A DNA stretch of 64,000 bases from Providencia heimbachae ATCC 35613 (GCF_001655055.1 NZ_LXEW01000021.1:43238-107237), one strand, 5' to 3'; shown: positions 1 to 10,110, counted from the first letter of the stretch. A program made the numbers and translations. The notes: generated by a model from the letters alone, not told the origin.

Positions 1-254
1 TCAATTTTAACATCCGGTACATAGCTGTCTTTGTTCAAGATGATACTGGAAACTCGACCAACAACAACGCCACCCACTTTTACGGGTGAACCTTCTTTTA
101 AGCCACCGATATTTTCGAACGACGCAGAAACCTGATAGGTTGACTGGCTACCGATCGATTTTAAATCAGCCACTTTTAAGCATAGAAAAATAATTGCGGC
201 GATCGCCAGCAACATAAAACAACCTACCCATATTTCACTTTTTTTACTTTGCAT
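1..254 (-). CDS. mlaD: MlaD, phospholipid-transport MCE protein (N-terminal part only)
   Basis: This is the first 84 residues of MlaD; the rest lies beyond the window edge. MlaD is the inner-membrane-anchored MCE subunit of the MlaFEDB ABC transporter, which moves phospholipids between the inner membrane and periplasmic MlaC to maintain outer-membrane lipid asymmetry. A short cytoplasmic start (MQSKKSEIW) is followed by one hydrophobic segment (about residues 9-27). The beginning of the MCE domain comes next, with the typical GGLKEGSPVKVGGVVVGRV stretch. The gene starts 3 bp after the mlaE stop, as expected for the mlaFEDCB operon. Only the C-terminus is missing, because of the window boundary. 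Confidence 0.95.
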   Translation of the reverse strand, partial: MQSKKSEIWVGCFMLLAIAAIIFLCLKVADLKSIGSQSTYQVSASFENIGGLKEGSPVKVGGVVVGRVSSIILNKDSYVPDVKI

Positions 255-257
255 GAC

Positions 258-1040
258 TTAGTTCCCAAACATCAGAGCAGTAAGTACGAAATCTAATCCC
301 AAAACCGATAATGATGCATGAACAACCGTTCTCGTTGTTGCTTGACTAATTCCTTCCGAGGTAGGCACCGCATCATAACCATTAAAGAGTGCTATCCAAG
401 TCACTGTGAATGCAAAAACTAAGCTCTTGATAACACAGTTGACGATATCTAAACGCCAATCAATTGAGGATTGCATCGAAGCCCAAAAGAAGCCTTCATC
501 AATACCTTTCCAGTCCACACCGACTAATGCACCGCCTAAAATACCGACCGCCACAAAAATAAGTGATAACAGCGGCATGCTGATAAACCCCGCCCAAAAC
601 CTTGGTGCTATGACGCGTCTTAGTGGATCGACCGCCATCATTTCAAGGCTGGAAATTTGTTCAGTGGCTTTCATTAAACCGATTTCTGCCGTCAACGCAG
701 AACCCGCACGACCTGCAAATAATAAAGCAGTGACAACCGGCCCTAATTCACGCAGCAACGATAACGCCACCATCATACCGAGACTCGCTTCAGCACTAAA
801 AGTCGTTAAAACCAAGTAACCTTGTAGCCCCAAAACCATCCCAATAAATAATCCGGAGACCGCGACAATCAGCAATGACTGCACACCAACCGCATACAGT
901 TGCTTCATTAATAACGGCCACTGTTTTTTAACTTCAGGCTTGCCAAACAGTGCGCGAAATAGCATATATCCAGCGCGACCAAACGCTGAAAAAGTATCAA
1001 TCCATCGACGTCCGAAGGCAGCAATCGCCTTTATAATCAT
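258..1040 (-). CDS. mlaE: MlaE, phospholipid ABC transporter permease
   Basis: This 260-residue integral membrane protein is the permease of the MlaFEDB lipid transporter in the inner membrane. It has the MlaE/YrbE family pattern: an N-terminal amphipathic region, then several hydrophobic segments. The conserved [18 protein letters not shown] stretch is near residues 95-115 and is followed by [11 protein letters not shown], the coupling region that contacts the ATPase. Length matches the E. coli protein. It lies 6 bp downstream of mlaF and 3 bp upstream of mlaD, so it is surely co-transcribed with both. Confidence 0.97.
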   Translation of the reverse strand: MIIKAIAAFGRRWIDTFSAFGRAGYMLFRALFGKPEVKKQWPLLMKQLYAVGVQSLLIVAVSGLFIGMVLGLQGYLVLTTFSAEASLGMMVALSLLRELGPVVTALLFAGRAGSALTAEIGLMKATEQISSLEMMAVDPLRRVIAPRFWAGFISMPLLSLIFVAVGILGGALVGVDWKGIDEGFFWASMQSSIDWRLDIVNCVIKSLVFAFTVTWIALFNGYDAVPTSEGISQATTRTVVHASLSVLGLDFVLTALMFGN

Positions 1041-1046
1041 CTTATT

Positions 1047-1850
1047 TTACCCTAATAAATCAGCCAGATAATCATCGGCGGGAAAACGGAATGGAACTGG
1101 ACCATCCGCGATACCATCCAAAAATTGCCTCACACGAGGATCTTGGTTATCGCGTAATTCATCCCCTGTCCCTTTGGCGATAACATGCTGTTGGGCGACA
1201 ATATACGCTTTATCAGCAATGCTCAAAACCTCGGGTACATCGTGGGAAACCACCACACAAGTCACACCTAAAGCTTGGTTTAATTCATCAATCAATTTAA
1301 CTAACACACCCATTGTAATTGGGTCTTGCCCGACAAAGGGCTCATCAAACATAATTAAATCTGGGTCAAGTGCTATCGCACGTGCTAAAGCGGCACGACG
1401 AGCCATTCCCCCTGATAACTCAGATGGCATTAGTTTTGCTGCACCGCGCAGCCCCACCGCCTCTAATTTCATCATCACCGTAGTATGAATTAAAGATTCG
1501 GGCAAATTGGTATGTTCACGCAATGGAAACGCCACATTGTTGTAAACATCCATATCGGTAAACAGCGCGCCAGACTGAAATAACATGCTCATTTTCTTGC
1601 GGGATTGGTACAATTTAGAGCGCGATAATGCTGGAATATTATCACCATCAAACCAGATTTCTCCCTGATTTGGACGAAGTTGCCCACCAATCAGGCGTAG
1701 TAACGTGGTTTTACCAATTCCTGATGGCCCCATGATCGCTGTAATTTTACCACGAGGTACAGATAGGTTAATATTTTCAAATATTTGCCTATTACCACGG
1801 GTGAACGACATGTCCCGTACTTCAATTAAGTTATCTGTCTGTGCTTGCAT
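1047..1850 (-). CDS. mlaF: MlaF, phospholipid ABC transporter ATPase
   Basis: This is the cytoplasmic ATPase of the Mla transporter (267 residues). Visible motifs are Walker A GPSGIGKT (residues 41-48), signature LSGGMARRAALARA (from residue 145), Walker B LIMFDEP (about 165-171) and a switch histidine in VVSHDVPE. The C-terminal tail after about residue 240 is the extension that in E. coli contacts MlaB. It is the first gene of the reverse-strand mla operon. In E. coli the divergent neighbour is yrbG; here it is kdsD, with no yrbG between them. Confidence 0.97.
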   Translation of the reverse strand: MQAQTDNLIEVRDMSFTRGNRQIFENINLSVPRGKITAIMGPSGIGKTTLLRLIGGQLRPNQGEIWFDGDNIPALSRSKLYQSRKKMSMLFQSGALFTDMDVYNNVAFPLREHTNLPESLIHTTVMMKLEAVGLRGAAKLMPSELSGGMARRAALARAIALDPDLIMFDEPFVGQDPITMGVLVKLIDELNQALGVTCVVVSHDVPEVLSIADKAYIVAQQHVIAKGTGDELRDNQDPRVRQFLDGIADGPVPFRFPADDYLADLLG

Positions 1851-2330
1851 TTGTCTGATAGCTCATTACATCACGCCTAATTTTATCTTTTATAAGCTTG
1901 AATCTTACAGAAAGATAAACCGAAAATCGTCAAATATCACATTAAATTTAGCTTATAGCATTATAACGCTTAAAATGTGATTTTTAATGTTACAACTGTA
2001 TGTGTATATAAATGAAATGTCTTAAAAACAGTTAATGATGTTCATTATGAATCAATATTTGCCTTAAAAAACAGCAGATAGATCTGATAACAAATATATT
2101 TGTCACTCATTGAGAATACGCGATTTTATAAATATTTTTTGGTTCTCGGTGCTAATAAAATACCATTAATCTGATTAACAGTGGCGTCGACTAATAATAA
2201 AATAGTAATTAGACGCTAAAGTAGCACTAAAAAGCGCTTAACAGACAAAATACTTACTGATACTAAGTATTCGTTATACAATCCAATTTCGCTAATCCGA
2301 TTAACTGAAAAGCTACGCATGGAACTAGAA
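1851..2330. other. AT-rich divergent intergenic region between mlaF and kdsD
   Basis: This stretch of about 480 bases holds no credible gene and must contain the divergent promoters of the mla and kds-lpt operons. A weak sigma-70-like -10 (TATACA, 2275-2280) lies about 40-50 bp before kdsD, with a poor -35 (CTTACT, 2253-2258). E. coli has the Ca/Na antiporter gene yrbG in this position. No remnant of it was recognised. Confidence 0.6.
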
Positions 2331-3299
2331 ATGTCAAACTTCGATTTTCAGCAAGTAGGTAAAGATGTTCTCCGTATCGAACGTGAAGGCCTTAATAATC
2401 TCGAACAATATATCAATCATGACTTTGACCGCGCTTGCCAGCTAATTTTCACCTGCCAAGGAAAAGTCGTTGTCATGGGAATGGGTAAATCGGGACATAT
2501 TGGCAAGAAAATCGCAGCGACATTAGCCAGTACCGGAACTCCCTCATTTTTTGTTCATCCAGGTGAAGCCAGCCATGGCGACCTAGGGATGATAAACAAC
2601 AAAGATGTCGTTTTAGCGATATCTAACTCTGGTGAATCAGGTGAAATCTTAGCCTTATTACCCGTATTAAAAAGAATCAAAGTTCCACTTATTTGCATGA
2701 CGAACAACCCCGACAGTAACATGGGTAAGTATGCGGATATCCATCTGTGCATAAAGGTTCCACAAGAAGCCTGCCCACTTGGACTGGCGCCGACAACCAG
2801 TACTACCGCAACATTAGTTATGGGTGATGCACTTGCAATCGCACTACTGACGGCTCGAGGATTCACCGCTGACGATTTTGCCCTTTCTCATCCTGGCGGC
2901 GCACTTGGACGCAAGCTTTTACTGCTTGTTCGTGATTTAATGAGTAGAGGTGATGACATCCCTTACATCTCCAAAAGTGCAAGCCTACGTGAAGCATTGG
3001 TTGAAATTACGCGTAAAAAATTGGGTATGACTGTCATTTGTGATGATGAGATGAATATTGAAGGCATTTTCACCGATGGGGATTTACGCCGTATCTTTGA
3101 TATGGGGATCGACCTAAATAATGCTAAAATTGCTGATCTCATGACCCCCGGCGGGATCAGAGTCTCTCCAAATATACTCGCAGTTGAAGCACTGAATTTA
3201 ATGCAGTCTAAACACGTGACCTCTTTATTGGTTGCCGAAAACAATAAATTGGTTGGCGTCCTGCATATGCATGACCTGCTCCAAGCGGGTGTTGTATAA
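2331..3299 (+). CDS. kdsD: Arabinose 5-phosphate isomerase KdsD
   Basis: KdsD interconverts D-ribulose 5-phosphate and D-arabinose 5-phosphate, the first step of Kdo synthesis for LPS. The protein has an N-terminal SIS (sugar isomerase) domain, with GMGKSGHIGKKIAATLASTG near residues 48-67 and SNSGES near 100-105, and two C-terminal CBS domains (about 200-322). An in-frame ATG 12 bases upstream (2319) would add MELE. The chosen start has a GGA at 2321-2323 at good spacing, whereas the upstream one has no visible Shine-Dalgarno. It heads the kdsD-kdsC-lptCAB run. Confidence 0.95.
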   Translation: MSNFDFQQVGKDVLRIEREGLNNLEQYINHDFDRACQLIFTCQGKVVVMGMGKSGHIGKKIAATLASTGTPSFFVHPGEASHGDLGMINNKDVVLAISNSGESGEILALLPVLKRIKVPLICMTNNPDSNMGKYADIHLCIKVPQEACPLGLAPTTSTTATLVMGDALAIALLTARGFTADDFALSHPGGALGRKLLLLVRDLMSRGDDIPYISKSASLREALVEITRKKLGMTVICDDEMNIEGIFTDGDLRRIFDMGIDLNNAKIADLMTPGGIRVSPNILAVEALNLMQSKHVTSLLVAENNKLVGVLHMHDLLQAGVV

Positions 3300-3318
3300 G
3301 GTATAACAAGGAATAACA

Positions 3319-3870
3319 ATGGAATTAAACACCTGCTACGGCCCTATCGCCCGCTCAGTAATAGAAAAAGCCGCTAAAATTAAATTATTAATTTGCGACG
3401 TCGATGGTGTGATGTCGGATGGCTTAATTTATATGGGTAATAACGGTGAAGAGCTCAAAGCGTTCAATGTCCGTGATGGCTATGGTATACGCTGTTTACT
3501 CACATCAGACATTGAAGTCGCCATTATTACAGGCAGACAAGCTAAACTCCTTGAAGATAGAGCCAAAACATTGGGTATTACATATCTTTACCAAGGTCAA
3601 AGCGATAAGCTTTTGGCGTATCGTGAACTGTTAGATACACTACAGTTAACTGAAGATGAAACCGCCTATATTGGTGATGACTTAATTGATTGGCCTGTTA
3701 TGGCAAAAGTGGGTTTATCTGTAGCAGTAGCTGACGCACATCCTCTACTGCTCACGAAGGCTGACTACGTTACCAAAATTGGTGGCGGTAAAGGCGCCGT
3801 TCGCGAACTCTGTGACCTCATCCTTCTTTCACAAAATAAATTGAAAGAAGCTAAAGGCTTATCGATTTAA
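3319..3870 (+). CDS. kdsC: KDO-8-phosphate phosphatase KdsC
   Basis: KdsC is a small HAD-superfamily phosphatase that removes phosphate from Kdo-8-phosphate, the third step of Kdo biosynthesis. The nucleophile motif DVDGVMSDG lies at residues 27-35 (Asp27 and Asp29). The later motif IGDDLIDWPVM carries the Mg-binding acidic residues, and there is no cap domain, as expected for the C0 tetrameric type. It has 183 residues, close to the E. coli 188. It sits 19 bp after kdsD and 16 bp before lptC in the LPS operon. Confidence 0.96.
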   Translation: MELNTCYGPIARSVIEKAAKIKLLICDVDGVMSDGLIYMGNNGEELKAFNVRDGYGIRCLLTSDIEVAIITGRQAKLLEDRAKTLGITYLYQGQSDKLLAYRELLDTLQLTEDETAYIGDDLIDWPVMAKVGLSVAVADAHPLLLTKADYVTKIGGGKGAVRELCDLILLSQNKLKEAKGLSI

Positions 3871-3886
3871 AGAATAGAAATAATTC

Positions 3887-4468
3887 ATGAGCAATACGAA
3901 AAAGTGGTTAATCATTATTCTATCCCTCATTGTACTTGGGCTTATTGGCTGGAACCTTTCCGGCTCGGATTCAGGACAAACGACGGGTAGCGTAATAAAT
4001 GACGGCCAACCTAATTATCAAACTGATGATTCTGTGACTTTCGTCTATAATCCTGCAGGCGATTTAGCATACAAACTCATCGCCACGAAAATTGATAATT
4101 ACACTGAAAGTAAGATCACTTGGTTTTCTCAACCTGTTTTAACAACCTATAACGAAGCTGGGGTCCCCACTTGGACAGTCAAAGCATTCAAAGCAAGGTT
4201 AACAAGCGATAGGGTCTTATACCTTTACAGTGATGTGCAGGTCGACAGCTTAAATAAAGAGTCACAAATTCAACAAATTACAACTGAAAGTGCGGTTGTC
4301 AATTTGACAACACAAGACGTTTCATCTGAAGATAAAGTCACCATTACTGGGCATGGGCTCAATTCTACAGGTTTAAAAATGAAGGGTAACCTACGTACGA
4401 GAACCGCAGAATTAATCGAAGATGTGAAAACTTATTATGAGTTACAACCAAAAGAGCAACAAAAATGA
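3887..4468 (+). CDS. lptC: LPS export inner-membrane protein LptC
   Basis: LptC is the single-pass inner-membrane protein that receives LPS from LptB2FG and hands it to LptA. One transmembrane helix is seen at about residues 7-23. It is followed by a periplasmic domain rich in beta-strands, the LptC/OstA fold that stacks against LptA. It has 193 residues, as in E. coli. The stop overlaps the lptA start by 4 bases (ATGA), indicating translational coupling. Confidence 0.95.
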   Translation: MSNTKKWLIIILSLIVLGLIGWNLSGSDSGQTTGSVINDGQPNYQTDDSVTFVYNPAGDLAYKLIATKIDNYTESKITWFSQPVLTTYNEAGVPTWTVKAFKARLTSDRVLYLYSDVQVDSLNKESQIQQITTESAVVNLTTQDVSSEDKVTITGHGLNSTGLKMKGNLRTRTAELIEDVKTYYELQPKEQQK

Positions 4469-5028
4469 ACCAAGTAACTAAGAAGCGTTTTATTCAAGGA
4501 GCCGTTGCCAGTGCAATTTTAGCTCTTAGCCTACCCGCTATGGCGCTAAAAAGTGACACACAACAGCCAATGACGATTAATTCTGTCAAGCAATCCCTTG
4601 ATTTAGAAAAGAACATTACCACTTTTACTGATGATGTTGTGATAAAACAAGGCTCTATTGATATTAAAGCCAATAAAGTTGTTGTCACACGCCCAAGTAG
4701 CGATTCAGATAAAATTGTTATCGAAGCTTTTGGTACTCCTGTAACCTTTTATCAGTTACAAGATGATGGCAAACCTATCAAAGGGCATGCGGCAAAAGCG
4801 CGCTATGAAGTTGATAAACAACTCGTCACATTAACGGGCGATGCTTATCTTGAACAGCTCGATAGCAACATTAAAGGTGATAAAATCACTTATGTCGTAC
4901 CAACTCAGCAAATGGAAGCTTTCAGCGACAAAGGTAAACGTGTCACTACTGTAATACTGCCAGCGCAATTACAAGAGAAAGGCCCTGCTGCGAACAGTTC
5001 GTCCACCAACACGAGTAAGAGTAAATAA
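4465..5028 (+). CDS. lptA: Periplasmic LPS transport protein LptA
   Basis: LptA forms the periplasmic bridge that carries LPS from LptC to LptD. A cleavable signal peptide is visible (about residues 1-27, ending LPAMA before LKSD), then an OstA-like beta-jellyroll domain. The C-terminus is Ser/Asn/Lys-rich and probably disordered. It has 187 residues, the usual length. It overlaps lptC and lies 5 bp before lptB, within the conserved lptCAB unit. Confidence 0.96.
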   Translation: MNQVTKKRFIQGAVASAILALSLPAMALKSDTQQPMTINSVKQSLDLEKNITTFTDDVVIKQGSIDIKANKVVVTRPSSDSDKIVIEAFGTPVTFYQLQDDGKPIKGHAAKARYEVDKQLVTLTGDAYLEQLDSNIKGDKITYVVPTQQMEAFSDKGKRVTTVILPAQLQEKGPAANSSSTNTSKSK

Positions 5029-5033
5029 TCGTT

Positions 5034-5759
5034 ATGGCAACACTTACCGCAGAGAATCTGGCAAAAGCGTACAAAAAACGCAAAGTTGTTGAAGATGTTA
5101 GCCTTGAGGTTAAATCTGGCGAAATTGTTGGTCTACTCGGCCCCAACGGAGCGGGTAAAACAACCACCTTTTATATGGTGGTCGGCATCGTTCAACGTGA
5201 TGCAGGCAAAATTATGATTGATGGCGAAGACATCAGTCTGCTTCCACTGCATGAGCGTGCTCGCCGAGGTATCGGATACCTTCCACAAGAAGCCTCAATT
5301 TTCCGTCGTCTTAGTGTGTATGATAACCTAATGGCAGTGTTAGAAATCCGCCACGATTTAAACACCCAGCAGCGCAAAGAAAGAGCAGAAGAGCTGATGG
5401 AAGAGTTCAGTATCACTCACTTACGCAACAGTATGGGTCAATCACTTTCCGGTGGTGAACGCCGTCGAGTCGAAATTGCACGCGCACTTGCTGCAAATCC
5501 AAAGTTCATTTTATTAGATGAACCTTTTGCGGGGGTCGACCCGATTTCTGTCCTCGATATCAAAAAAATCATCCAGCATTTACGTGATTATGGCCTTGGT
5601 GTCCTAATAACTGACCATAACGTGCGTGAAACGTTAGATGTCTGTGAAAGAGCCTATATCGTGAGCCAAGGTCACTTGATTGCTCATGGTACACCTACGA
5701 TGATCCTTGAAAATGAACAAGTTAAGCGTGTTTATTTAGGTGAAGGTTTTAGGCTATAA
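5034..5759 (+). CDS. lptB: LPS export ABC transporter ATPase LptB
   Basis: LptB is the cytoplasmic ATPase dimer that powers LPS extraction with LptF and LptG, which are encoded elsewhere. Walker A is GPNGAGKT (residues 36-43), the signature [15 protein letters not shown] follows mid-protein, Walker B is [13 protein letters not shown] and the switch is [11 protein letters not shown]. The C-terminal [12 protein letters not shown] is typical of LptB. It has 241 residues. rpoN begins about 90 bp downstream, the standard enterobacterial order. Confidence 0.98.
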   Translation: MATLTAENLAKAYKKRKVVEDVSLEVKSGEIVGLLGPNGAGKTTTFYMVVGIVQRDAGKIMIDGEDISLLPLHERARRGIGYLPQEASIFRRLSVYDNLMAVLEIRHDLNTQQRKERAEELMEEFSITHLRNSMGQSLSGGERRRVEIARALAANPKFILLDEPFAGVDPISVLDIKKIIQHLRDYGLGVLITDHNVRETLDVCERAYIVSQGHLIAHGTPTMILENEQVKRVYLGEGFRL

Positions 5760-5849
5760 GCCATTAAATCCTAGCACTTTAGTGGAAGATTCATTGAAGA
5801 GGTCGTTCGTTAAGATGCTCGTTAATTAAGATGGAGAAGAATCACATTC

Positions 5850-7295
5850 ATGAAGCAAAGTTTGCAGCTCAGAGTCAGCCAACAGCTCGCAATGACACCC
5901 CAATTGCAACAGGCCATTCGTCTGTTACAGTTGTCTACACTTGAGCTTCAACAAGAGATTCAACTCGCCCTTGAAACTAATCCATTGCTGGAACAAGATG
6001 AGCAGGACACGGAATTAGAGCCCATCGATAATTTCGAGCAAAATACAGATAGTAGTGAAATTGATACCAAAGATGCGCTAGAAAAAAATGACATACCGGA
6101 TGAATTGCCCCTTGACGCAGATTGGGATGAAATTTACTCCGCAGGTACGCCATCAGGGACAAGCAATGATTATAGCTTTGAAGAACTTCCTGTTTATCAA
6201 GGGGAAACAACGCAAACATTGCAAGACTACCTTGTTTGGCAAGCTGAATTAACCCCTTTTACTGATACCGATCGCGCTATTGCTGCCTCAATAATTGATT
6301 CAATTGATGATTCAGGCTATCTCACATCCACAATTGTGGATATCCATGAAGGGATTGATAACCCTGACATTACTCTAGAAGAAGTGATTGCCGTTCTAAA
6401 ACGGATCCAGCATTTTGATCCACTCGGTGTCGCATCTCAGGATTTAAAAGAGTGTTTACTCATCCAACTTTCTCTTTACCCAAAAGATACCAATGGGTTA
6501 GCTGAAGCTAAGCTGATTATTAGCAATCATATTGACTTGCTGGCTAATCGCGATTTTCGTCAACTGAGTAAATTAACTCGTCTAAAAGAAGATGCGCTAA
6601 AAACCGCCATAGACCTGATACTCACCTTGAATCCCAAACCAGGGCAATCGATTAATACGGGTGAATCTGAATATGTGATACCCGACGTTCTGGTGAAAAA
6701 AATCAGCGGACACTGGCAAGTTGAGTTAAATACAGATAGCATCCCTAAACTAAGTATTAATAATCATTATGCTTCATTAATTAATAATTCAGCTAATGAA
6801 GGTGACTCACAGTATATTCGTAGTCATCTGCAAGATGCGAAATGGCTAATAAAAAGTCTCGAAAGCCGCCATGAGACACTGTTAAAAGTCGCGACGTGCA
6901 TTGTTGAACAGCAGCAAGAATTCTTTGAGTTAGGTGAAGAACACATGAAACCGATGATACTGGCCGATATTGCCTATCAGGTGGATATGCATGAATCAAC
7001 TATCTCAAGAGTGACAACTCAAAAGTTTCTCCATAGCCCTAGAGGTATTTTTGAGTTGAAGTATTTTTTCTCTAGTCACGTCAGTACTGATAGCGGAGGA
7101 GAAGCATCCTCAACAGCTATTCGTGCTCTAGTGAAAAAACTGGTTGCTGCTGAAAACCCAGCAAAACCATTGAGTGACAGTAAATTGACGAGTATGCTGG
7201 CCGAACAAGGTATTCAAGTTGCTCGTCGAACTGTTGCTAAGTATCGTGAATCGTTATCTATTCCGCCCTCTAATCAGCGTAAACAGCTGGTTTAA
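5850..7295 (+). CDS. rpoN: RNA polymerase sigma-54 factor RpoN
   Basis: RpoN is the alternative sigma factor that directs RNA polymerase to -24/-12 promoters and needs AAA+ activators. Region I (about 1-50) is Gln/Leu-rich. Region II (about 51-115) is acidic. The core-binding and DNA-binding region III follows and ends with the RpoN box [10 protein letters not shown] (about residues 458-467). It has 481 residues, normal for the family. The downstream order hpf-ptsN-rapZ-npr is the conserved rpoN cluster. Confidence 0.98.
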   Translation: MKQSLQLRVSQQLAMTPQLQQAIRLLQLSTLELQQEIQLALETNPLLEQDEQDTELEPIDNFEQNTDSSEIDTKDALEKNDIPDELPLDADWDEIYSAGTPSGTSNDYSFEELPVYQGETTQTLQDYLVWQAELTPFTDTDRAIAASIIDSIDDSGYLTSTIVDIHEGIDNPDITLEEVIAVLKRIQHFDPLGVASQDLKECLLIQLSLYPKDTNGLAEAKLIISNHIDLLANRDFRQLSKLTRLKEDALKTAIDLILTLNPKPGQSINTGESEYVIPDVLVKKISGHWQVELNTDSIPKLSINNHYASLINNSANEGDSQYIRSHLQDAKWLIKSLESRHETLLKVATCIVEQQQEFFELGEEHMKPMILADIAYQVDMHESTISRVTTQKFLHSPRGIFELKYFFSSHVSTDSGGEASSTAIRALVKKLVAAENPAKPLSDSKLTSMLAEQGIQVARRTVAKYRESLSIPPSNQRKQLV

Positions 7296-7317
7296 TTGAT
7301 AAAATAAGGAAGATTGT

Positions 7318-7605
7318 ATGGAATTTCAGATTACTGGACACAATATTGAAGTGACTCCTGCATTGCGTGAAACGGTTGAGAAAAAACTCAAAAAACTAAC
7401 GCAATTGTTTGATCGTATAAACAGTATTCAAGTTGTCCTTAAAGTTGAAAAAGTTCAGCAAATTGCTGAAGCTACCCTGCAAGTCAATGGTGCGGAGCTT
7501 CATGCATCAGCGGAAGAGAACGACATGTATGCTGCAATCGATTTACTGGTAGACAAACTGTCGCGCCAATTAACTAAGCACAAAGAAAAACTGAGACAAC
7601 ACTAA
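7318..7605 (+). CDS. hpf: Ribosome hibernation promoting factor HPF (short form)
   Basis: HPF binds the 30S decoding region and promotes 100S ribosome dimers in stationary phase. It has 95 residues, matching the short enterobacterial HPF. The N-terminal beta-strand FQITGHNIEVTPALRE and the LRETVEKKLKKL helix are conserved. It lacks the C-terminal dimerisation domain of long HPF. It is 22 bp downstream of rpoN, probably in the same transcript. Confidence 0.96.
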   Translation: MEFQITGHNIEVTPALRETVEKKLKKLTQLFDRINSIQVVLKVEKVQQIAEATLQVNGAELHASAEENDMYAAIDLLVDKLSRQLTKHKEKLRQH

Positions 7606-7655
7606 TACATTGATGCGATCTAGGGCGTTTTCGCGTCCTAATCGATGAATGTTCC

Positions 7656-7690
7656 AAACCAGATGGTGGTATACGCCATCTGGTTTTGTA
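7656..7690 (+). terminator. Hairpin between hpf and ptsN
   Basis: A perfect 11-bp stem AAACCAGATGG / CCATCTGGTTT with a 9-base loop lies between hpf and ptsN. The U-tract is short (TTTTG), so it probably acts as a partial terminator or mRNA-stability element within the rpoN operon rather than a strong stop. Confidence 0.45.
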
Positions 7691-7709
7691 GTCCTAAGTG
7701 AATAATAAA

Positions 7710-8177
7710 ATGAATAGTGATATAGAAATCCAATTAAGCGTTGTTTTATCATCAGCCTGTACACGTAATAACATCGTGTGCACGAGTAAGAAAAGAGCCT
7801 TAGAAATTATTAGCGAATTGGCTGCCGCTGAGTTGGAATTACCGGAAAATACGGTATTTGAAGCGTTATTAACCAGAGAAAAAGTGGGTACAACGGGTAT
7901 TGGTGGAGGCATAGCAATACCTCATGGCAAACTCGTTGAGGGTAAAAATGCACAAGCTGTTGGTGTTTTTTTACACCTTGAAGAGCCGATTGCGTTTGAT
8001 TCAATTGACAATCAACCTGTTGATCTCCTTTTTGCACTACTTGTTCCAGCAGATCAATGCAAAACGCATTTGCACACATTGTCGCTGATTGCTAAAAAAC
8101 TGGCTGATAAAACCTTTTGTAAGCGTTTGCGGTCAGCACAAAGCGATAATGAGTTATATAGTATAATTACTGAGTAA
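7710..8177 (+). CDS. ptsN: PTS-Ntr EIIA component PtsN (EIIA-Ntr)
   Basis: PtsN is the terminal phospho-acceptor of the nitrogen PTS (PtsP-Npr-PtsN) and regulates potassium transport and other targets by protein contact. The phosphorylated histidine lies in GIAIPHGKL (His72). The conserved REKVGTTGIGGG and DNQPVDLLFALLVPADQCKTHLHTLS blocks are present. A GTG start four codons upstream is possible. The ATG was chosen because it aligns with the E. coli N-terminus. It has 155 residues against 163 in E. coli. Confidence 0.96.
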   Translation: MNSDIEIQLSVVLSSACTRNNIVCTSKKRALEIISELAAAELELPENTVFEALLTREKVGTTGIGGGIAIPHGKLVEGKNAQAVGVFLHLEEPIAFDSIDNQPVDLLFALLVPADQCKTHLHTLSLIAKKLADKTFCKRLRSAQSDNELYSIITE

Positions 8178-8343
8178 ATTATAAGTTTGCAACTTTTTGT
8201 GGTATCACAATGAAATCATTATGGTTTACACTGTTAAAAGATAATGGTTACGTTAAAGAGCAAAACCGTTAAATTTACTTGATAACTTATGGTCACATAG
8301 TTATTCACCTATTGGCCATCAAGAAATAGAAGGGAGTGAGTTC

Positions 8344-9195
8344 ATGGTGCTGATGATTGTCAGCGGCCGTTCCGGTTCGGGGAAATCCGTTGCCTTACGT
8401 GCGCTGGAAGATATGGGTTTCTATTGTGTGGATAACCTACCGGTTGTGCTACTTCCGGAGTTGGCTAATTCACTCGCTGAACGTAACATTTCAGCAGCGG
8501 TTAGCATTGACGTACGTAATATGCCGGATAATCCAGAAGTTTTCGAAGAAGCAATTGATAAATTACCATCAACTTTCTCGCCACAGCTACTGTTTCTGGA
8601 TGCCGATCGCAATACACTAATTCGTCGCTACAGTGATACTCGTAGGCTTCATCCTCTTTCAAGTAAAAATCTCTCTCTTGAAAGCGCCATTGATGAAGAA
8701 AATGAGCTTCTGGAGCCTCTGCGCTCACGAGCAGACTTAGTCATCGACACGTCTGAAATGTCAGTGCATGAGCTAGCCGAGATGCTAAGAACTCGTTTAA
8801 TGGGCAAACGTGAACGCGAGCTGACGATGGTGTTTGAATCTTTTGGATTTAAACACGGCATTCCTATTGATGCTGATTATGTGTTTGATGTGCGTTTCTT
8901 GCCTAACCCACACTGGGATCCAAAACTGCGTCCAATGACGGGCTTAGATCGCCCTGTTGCTGCATTCTTGGATAGGCACACTGAGGTGCATAATTTTATT
9001 TATCAAACGCGTAGCTATTTAGAATTATGGCTACCGATGTTAGAAACCAATAACCGAAGTTATTTAACGGTCGCTATTGGCTGTACTGGCGGCAAACACC
9101 GCTCAGTCTATGTTGCGGAACAACTGGCAGATTACTTCCGTTCTAGAGGGAAAAACGTCCAGTCACGTCACAGAACACTAGAAAAACGTAAGTAA
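8344..9195 (+). CDS. rapZ: RNase adapter protein RapZ
   Basis: RapZ binds the GlmZ/GlmY small RNAs and presents GlmZ to RNase E, so controlling glmS expression and amino-sugar supply. It has an N-terminal P-loop GRSGSGKS (residues 8-15). A C-terminal domain contains [16 protein letters not shown] and the basic RNA-binding tail ([16 protein letters not shown]). It has 283 residues, one fewer than E. coli. Its stop shares one base with the npr start (TAATG). Confidence 0.97.
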   Translation: MVLMIVSGRSGSGKSVALRALEDMGFYCVDNLPVVLLPELANSLAERNISAAVSIDVRNMPDNPEVFEEAIDKLPSTFSPQLLFLDADRNTLIRRYSDTRRLHPLSSKNLSLESAIDEENELLEPLRSRADLVIDTSEMSVHELAEMLRTRLMGKRERELTMVFESFGFKHGIPIDADYVFDVRFLPNPHWDPKLRPMTGLDRPVAAFLDRHTEVHNFIYQTRSYLELWLPMLETNNRSYLTVAIGCTGGKHRSVYVAEQLADYFRSRGKNVQSRHRTLEKRK

Positions 9196-9467
9196 TGAGT
9201 GTAACAGCCACCATTACGCTTAAAAATCGGCTCGGTATGCATGCAAGACCAGCTATGTTACTCTATGATTTAGTTAAACAATTTAACTCTAGGGTTGTTT
9301 TGCGTAATAATCATCAAATTGAGGCTGAGGCCGATAGCGTTATTGCCATGTTGATGTTAGACTCAGAACAAGGTAGCAAAATTGATATTGAGGTTAGCGG
9401 CCCAGATGAACACTTGGCATTATCCGCGATAATTAACCTATTCGAAAATGGATTTGATGAAGAGTAG
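9195..9467 (+). CDS. ptsO: Phosphocarrier protein NPr of the nitrogen PTS
   Basis: NPr (ptsO, also called npr) is an HPr-like protein that passes phosphate from PtsP to PtsN. The active-site histidine is His16 in GMHARPA. The residue corresponding to the HPr regulatory serine lies in MLMLDSEQGS. It has 90 residues, as in E. coli. It is translationally coupled to rapZ and is the last gene of the rpoN cluster. Confidence 0.96.
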   Translation: MSVTATITLKNRLGMHARPAMLLYDLVKQFNSRVVLRNNHQIEAEADSVIAMLMLDSEQGSKIDIEVSGPDEHLALSAIINLFENGFDEE

Positions 9468-9597
9468 CAACATCAATAACTCCTCAATCAACTTATCAAT
9501 GTGCGTATTTTTACAGGTACAGGCCTGAGTTCGTGATCGCGATCTCTTCCCTTTAAAGCGTATAGCGCCTAATATTTTAAACAAATTTATTTATAGC

Positions 9598-9630
9598 GAC
9601 ACCCCCTACCTTTTGGGTGGGGGGTGTTTG
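9598..9630 (+). terminator. G/C-rich hairpin between ptsO and rnk
   Basis: A strong inverted repeat (ACACCCCC / GGGGGTGT, with TACC/GGGTG inside) lies about 130 bp after ptsO and is followed by TTTGCTTTGT. It fits an intrinsic terminator for the rpoN-ptsO operon. It ends about 30 bp before the rnk start, so the rnk promoter may overlap it. Confidence 0.6.
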
Positions 9631-9658
9631 CTTTGTATGTCTCTATTTGGAGTGTGGT

Positions 9659-10069
9659 ATGAAAAAGCCAACAATTATTATCAATGATTTAGATGCTGAG
9701 CGCTTAGATGCGCTCATGGAACAACCCGCTTATGCAGATACTCCCGTTGCAGAAGCGTTGAATGACGAACTTGACCGTGCAGACATTGTGACTCCGCAGG
9801 AAATTCCGGCTGATGTAGTCACCATGAACAGCACAGTTCGTTTTCTTGACCTAATCAGTAACGAGGAACGTACTCGTACACTGGTTTATCCAGCATCGCT
9901 GAAAGACAGTGCAGAACAATTATCTGTAATGGCACCAATTGGAGCAGCACTGCTCGGCTTGCGTGTTAATGATGAAATCAGTTGGGCGTTGCCAAACGGC
10001 GTCGCAACGCGTGTTAGAGTACTCGAAATTGTTTACCAGCCAGAAGCGGCAGGTGAATATCATCGCTAA
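9659..10069 (+). CDS. rnk: Regulator of nucleoside diphosphate kinase Rnk (GreA/GreB-like)
   Basis: Rnk is a GreA/GreB-fold protein that binds RNA polymerase near the secondary channel. It was named for its effect on nucleoside diphosphate kinase levels. The 136 residues match the E. coli length exactly when translation starts at MKKPTIII. A short N-terminal helix region precedes the GreA/B C-terminal FKBP-like domain (about 50-130), with [21 protein letters not shown] start 14 codons upstream is possible but would overlap the terminator region. In E. coli rnk is elsewhere on the chromosome. Confidence 0.93.
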   Translation: MKKPTIIINDLDAERLDALMEQPAYADTPVAEALNDELDRADIVTPQEIPADVVTMNSTVRFLDLISNEERTRTLVYPASLKDSAEQLSVMAPIGAALLGLRVNDEISWALPNGVATRVRVLEIVYQPEAAGEYHR

Positions 10070-10110
10070 GGCTTTTCGCTATTAAAAAGAAGGCTTAGCG
10101 AAAAAAGTTT
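10064..10110 (+). terminator. Hairpin at the end of rnk
   Basis: The stem CGCTAAG / CTTAGCG overlaps the rnk stop and is followed by an A-run on this strand. It could form part of a terminator. The downstream hairpin at 10148-10173 looks stronger. Confidence 0.3.
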
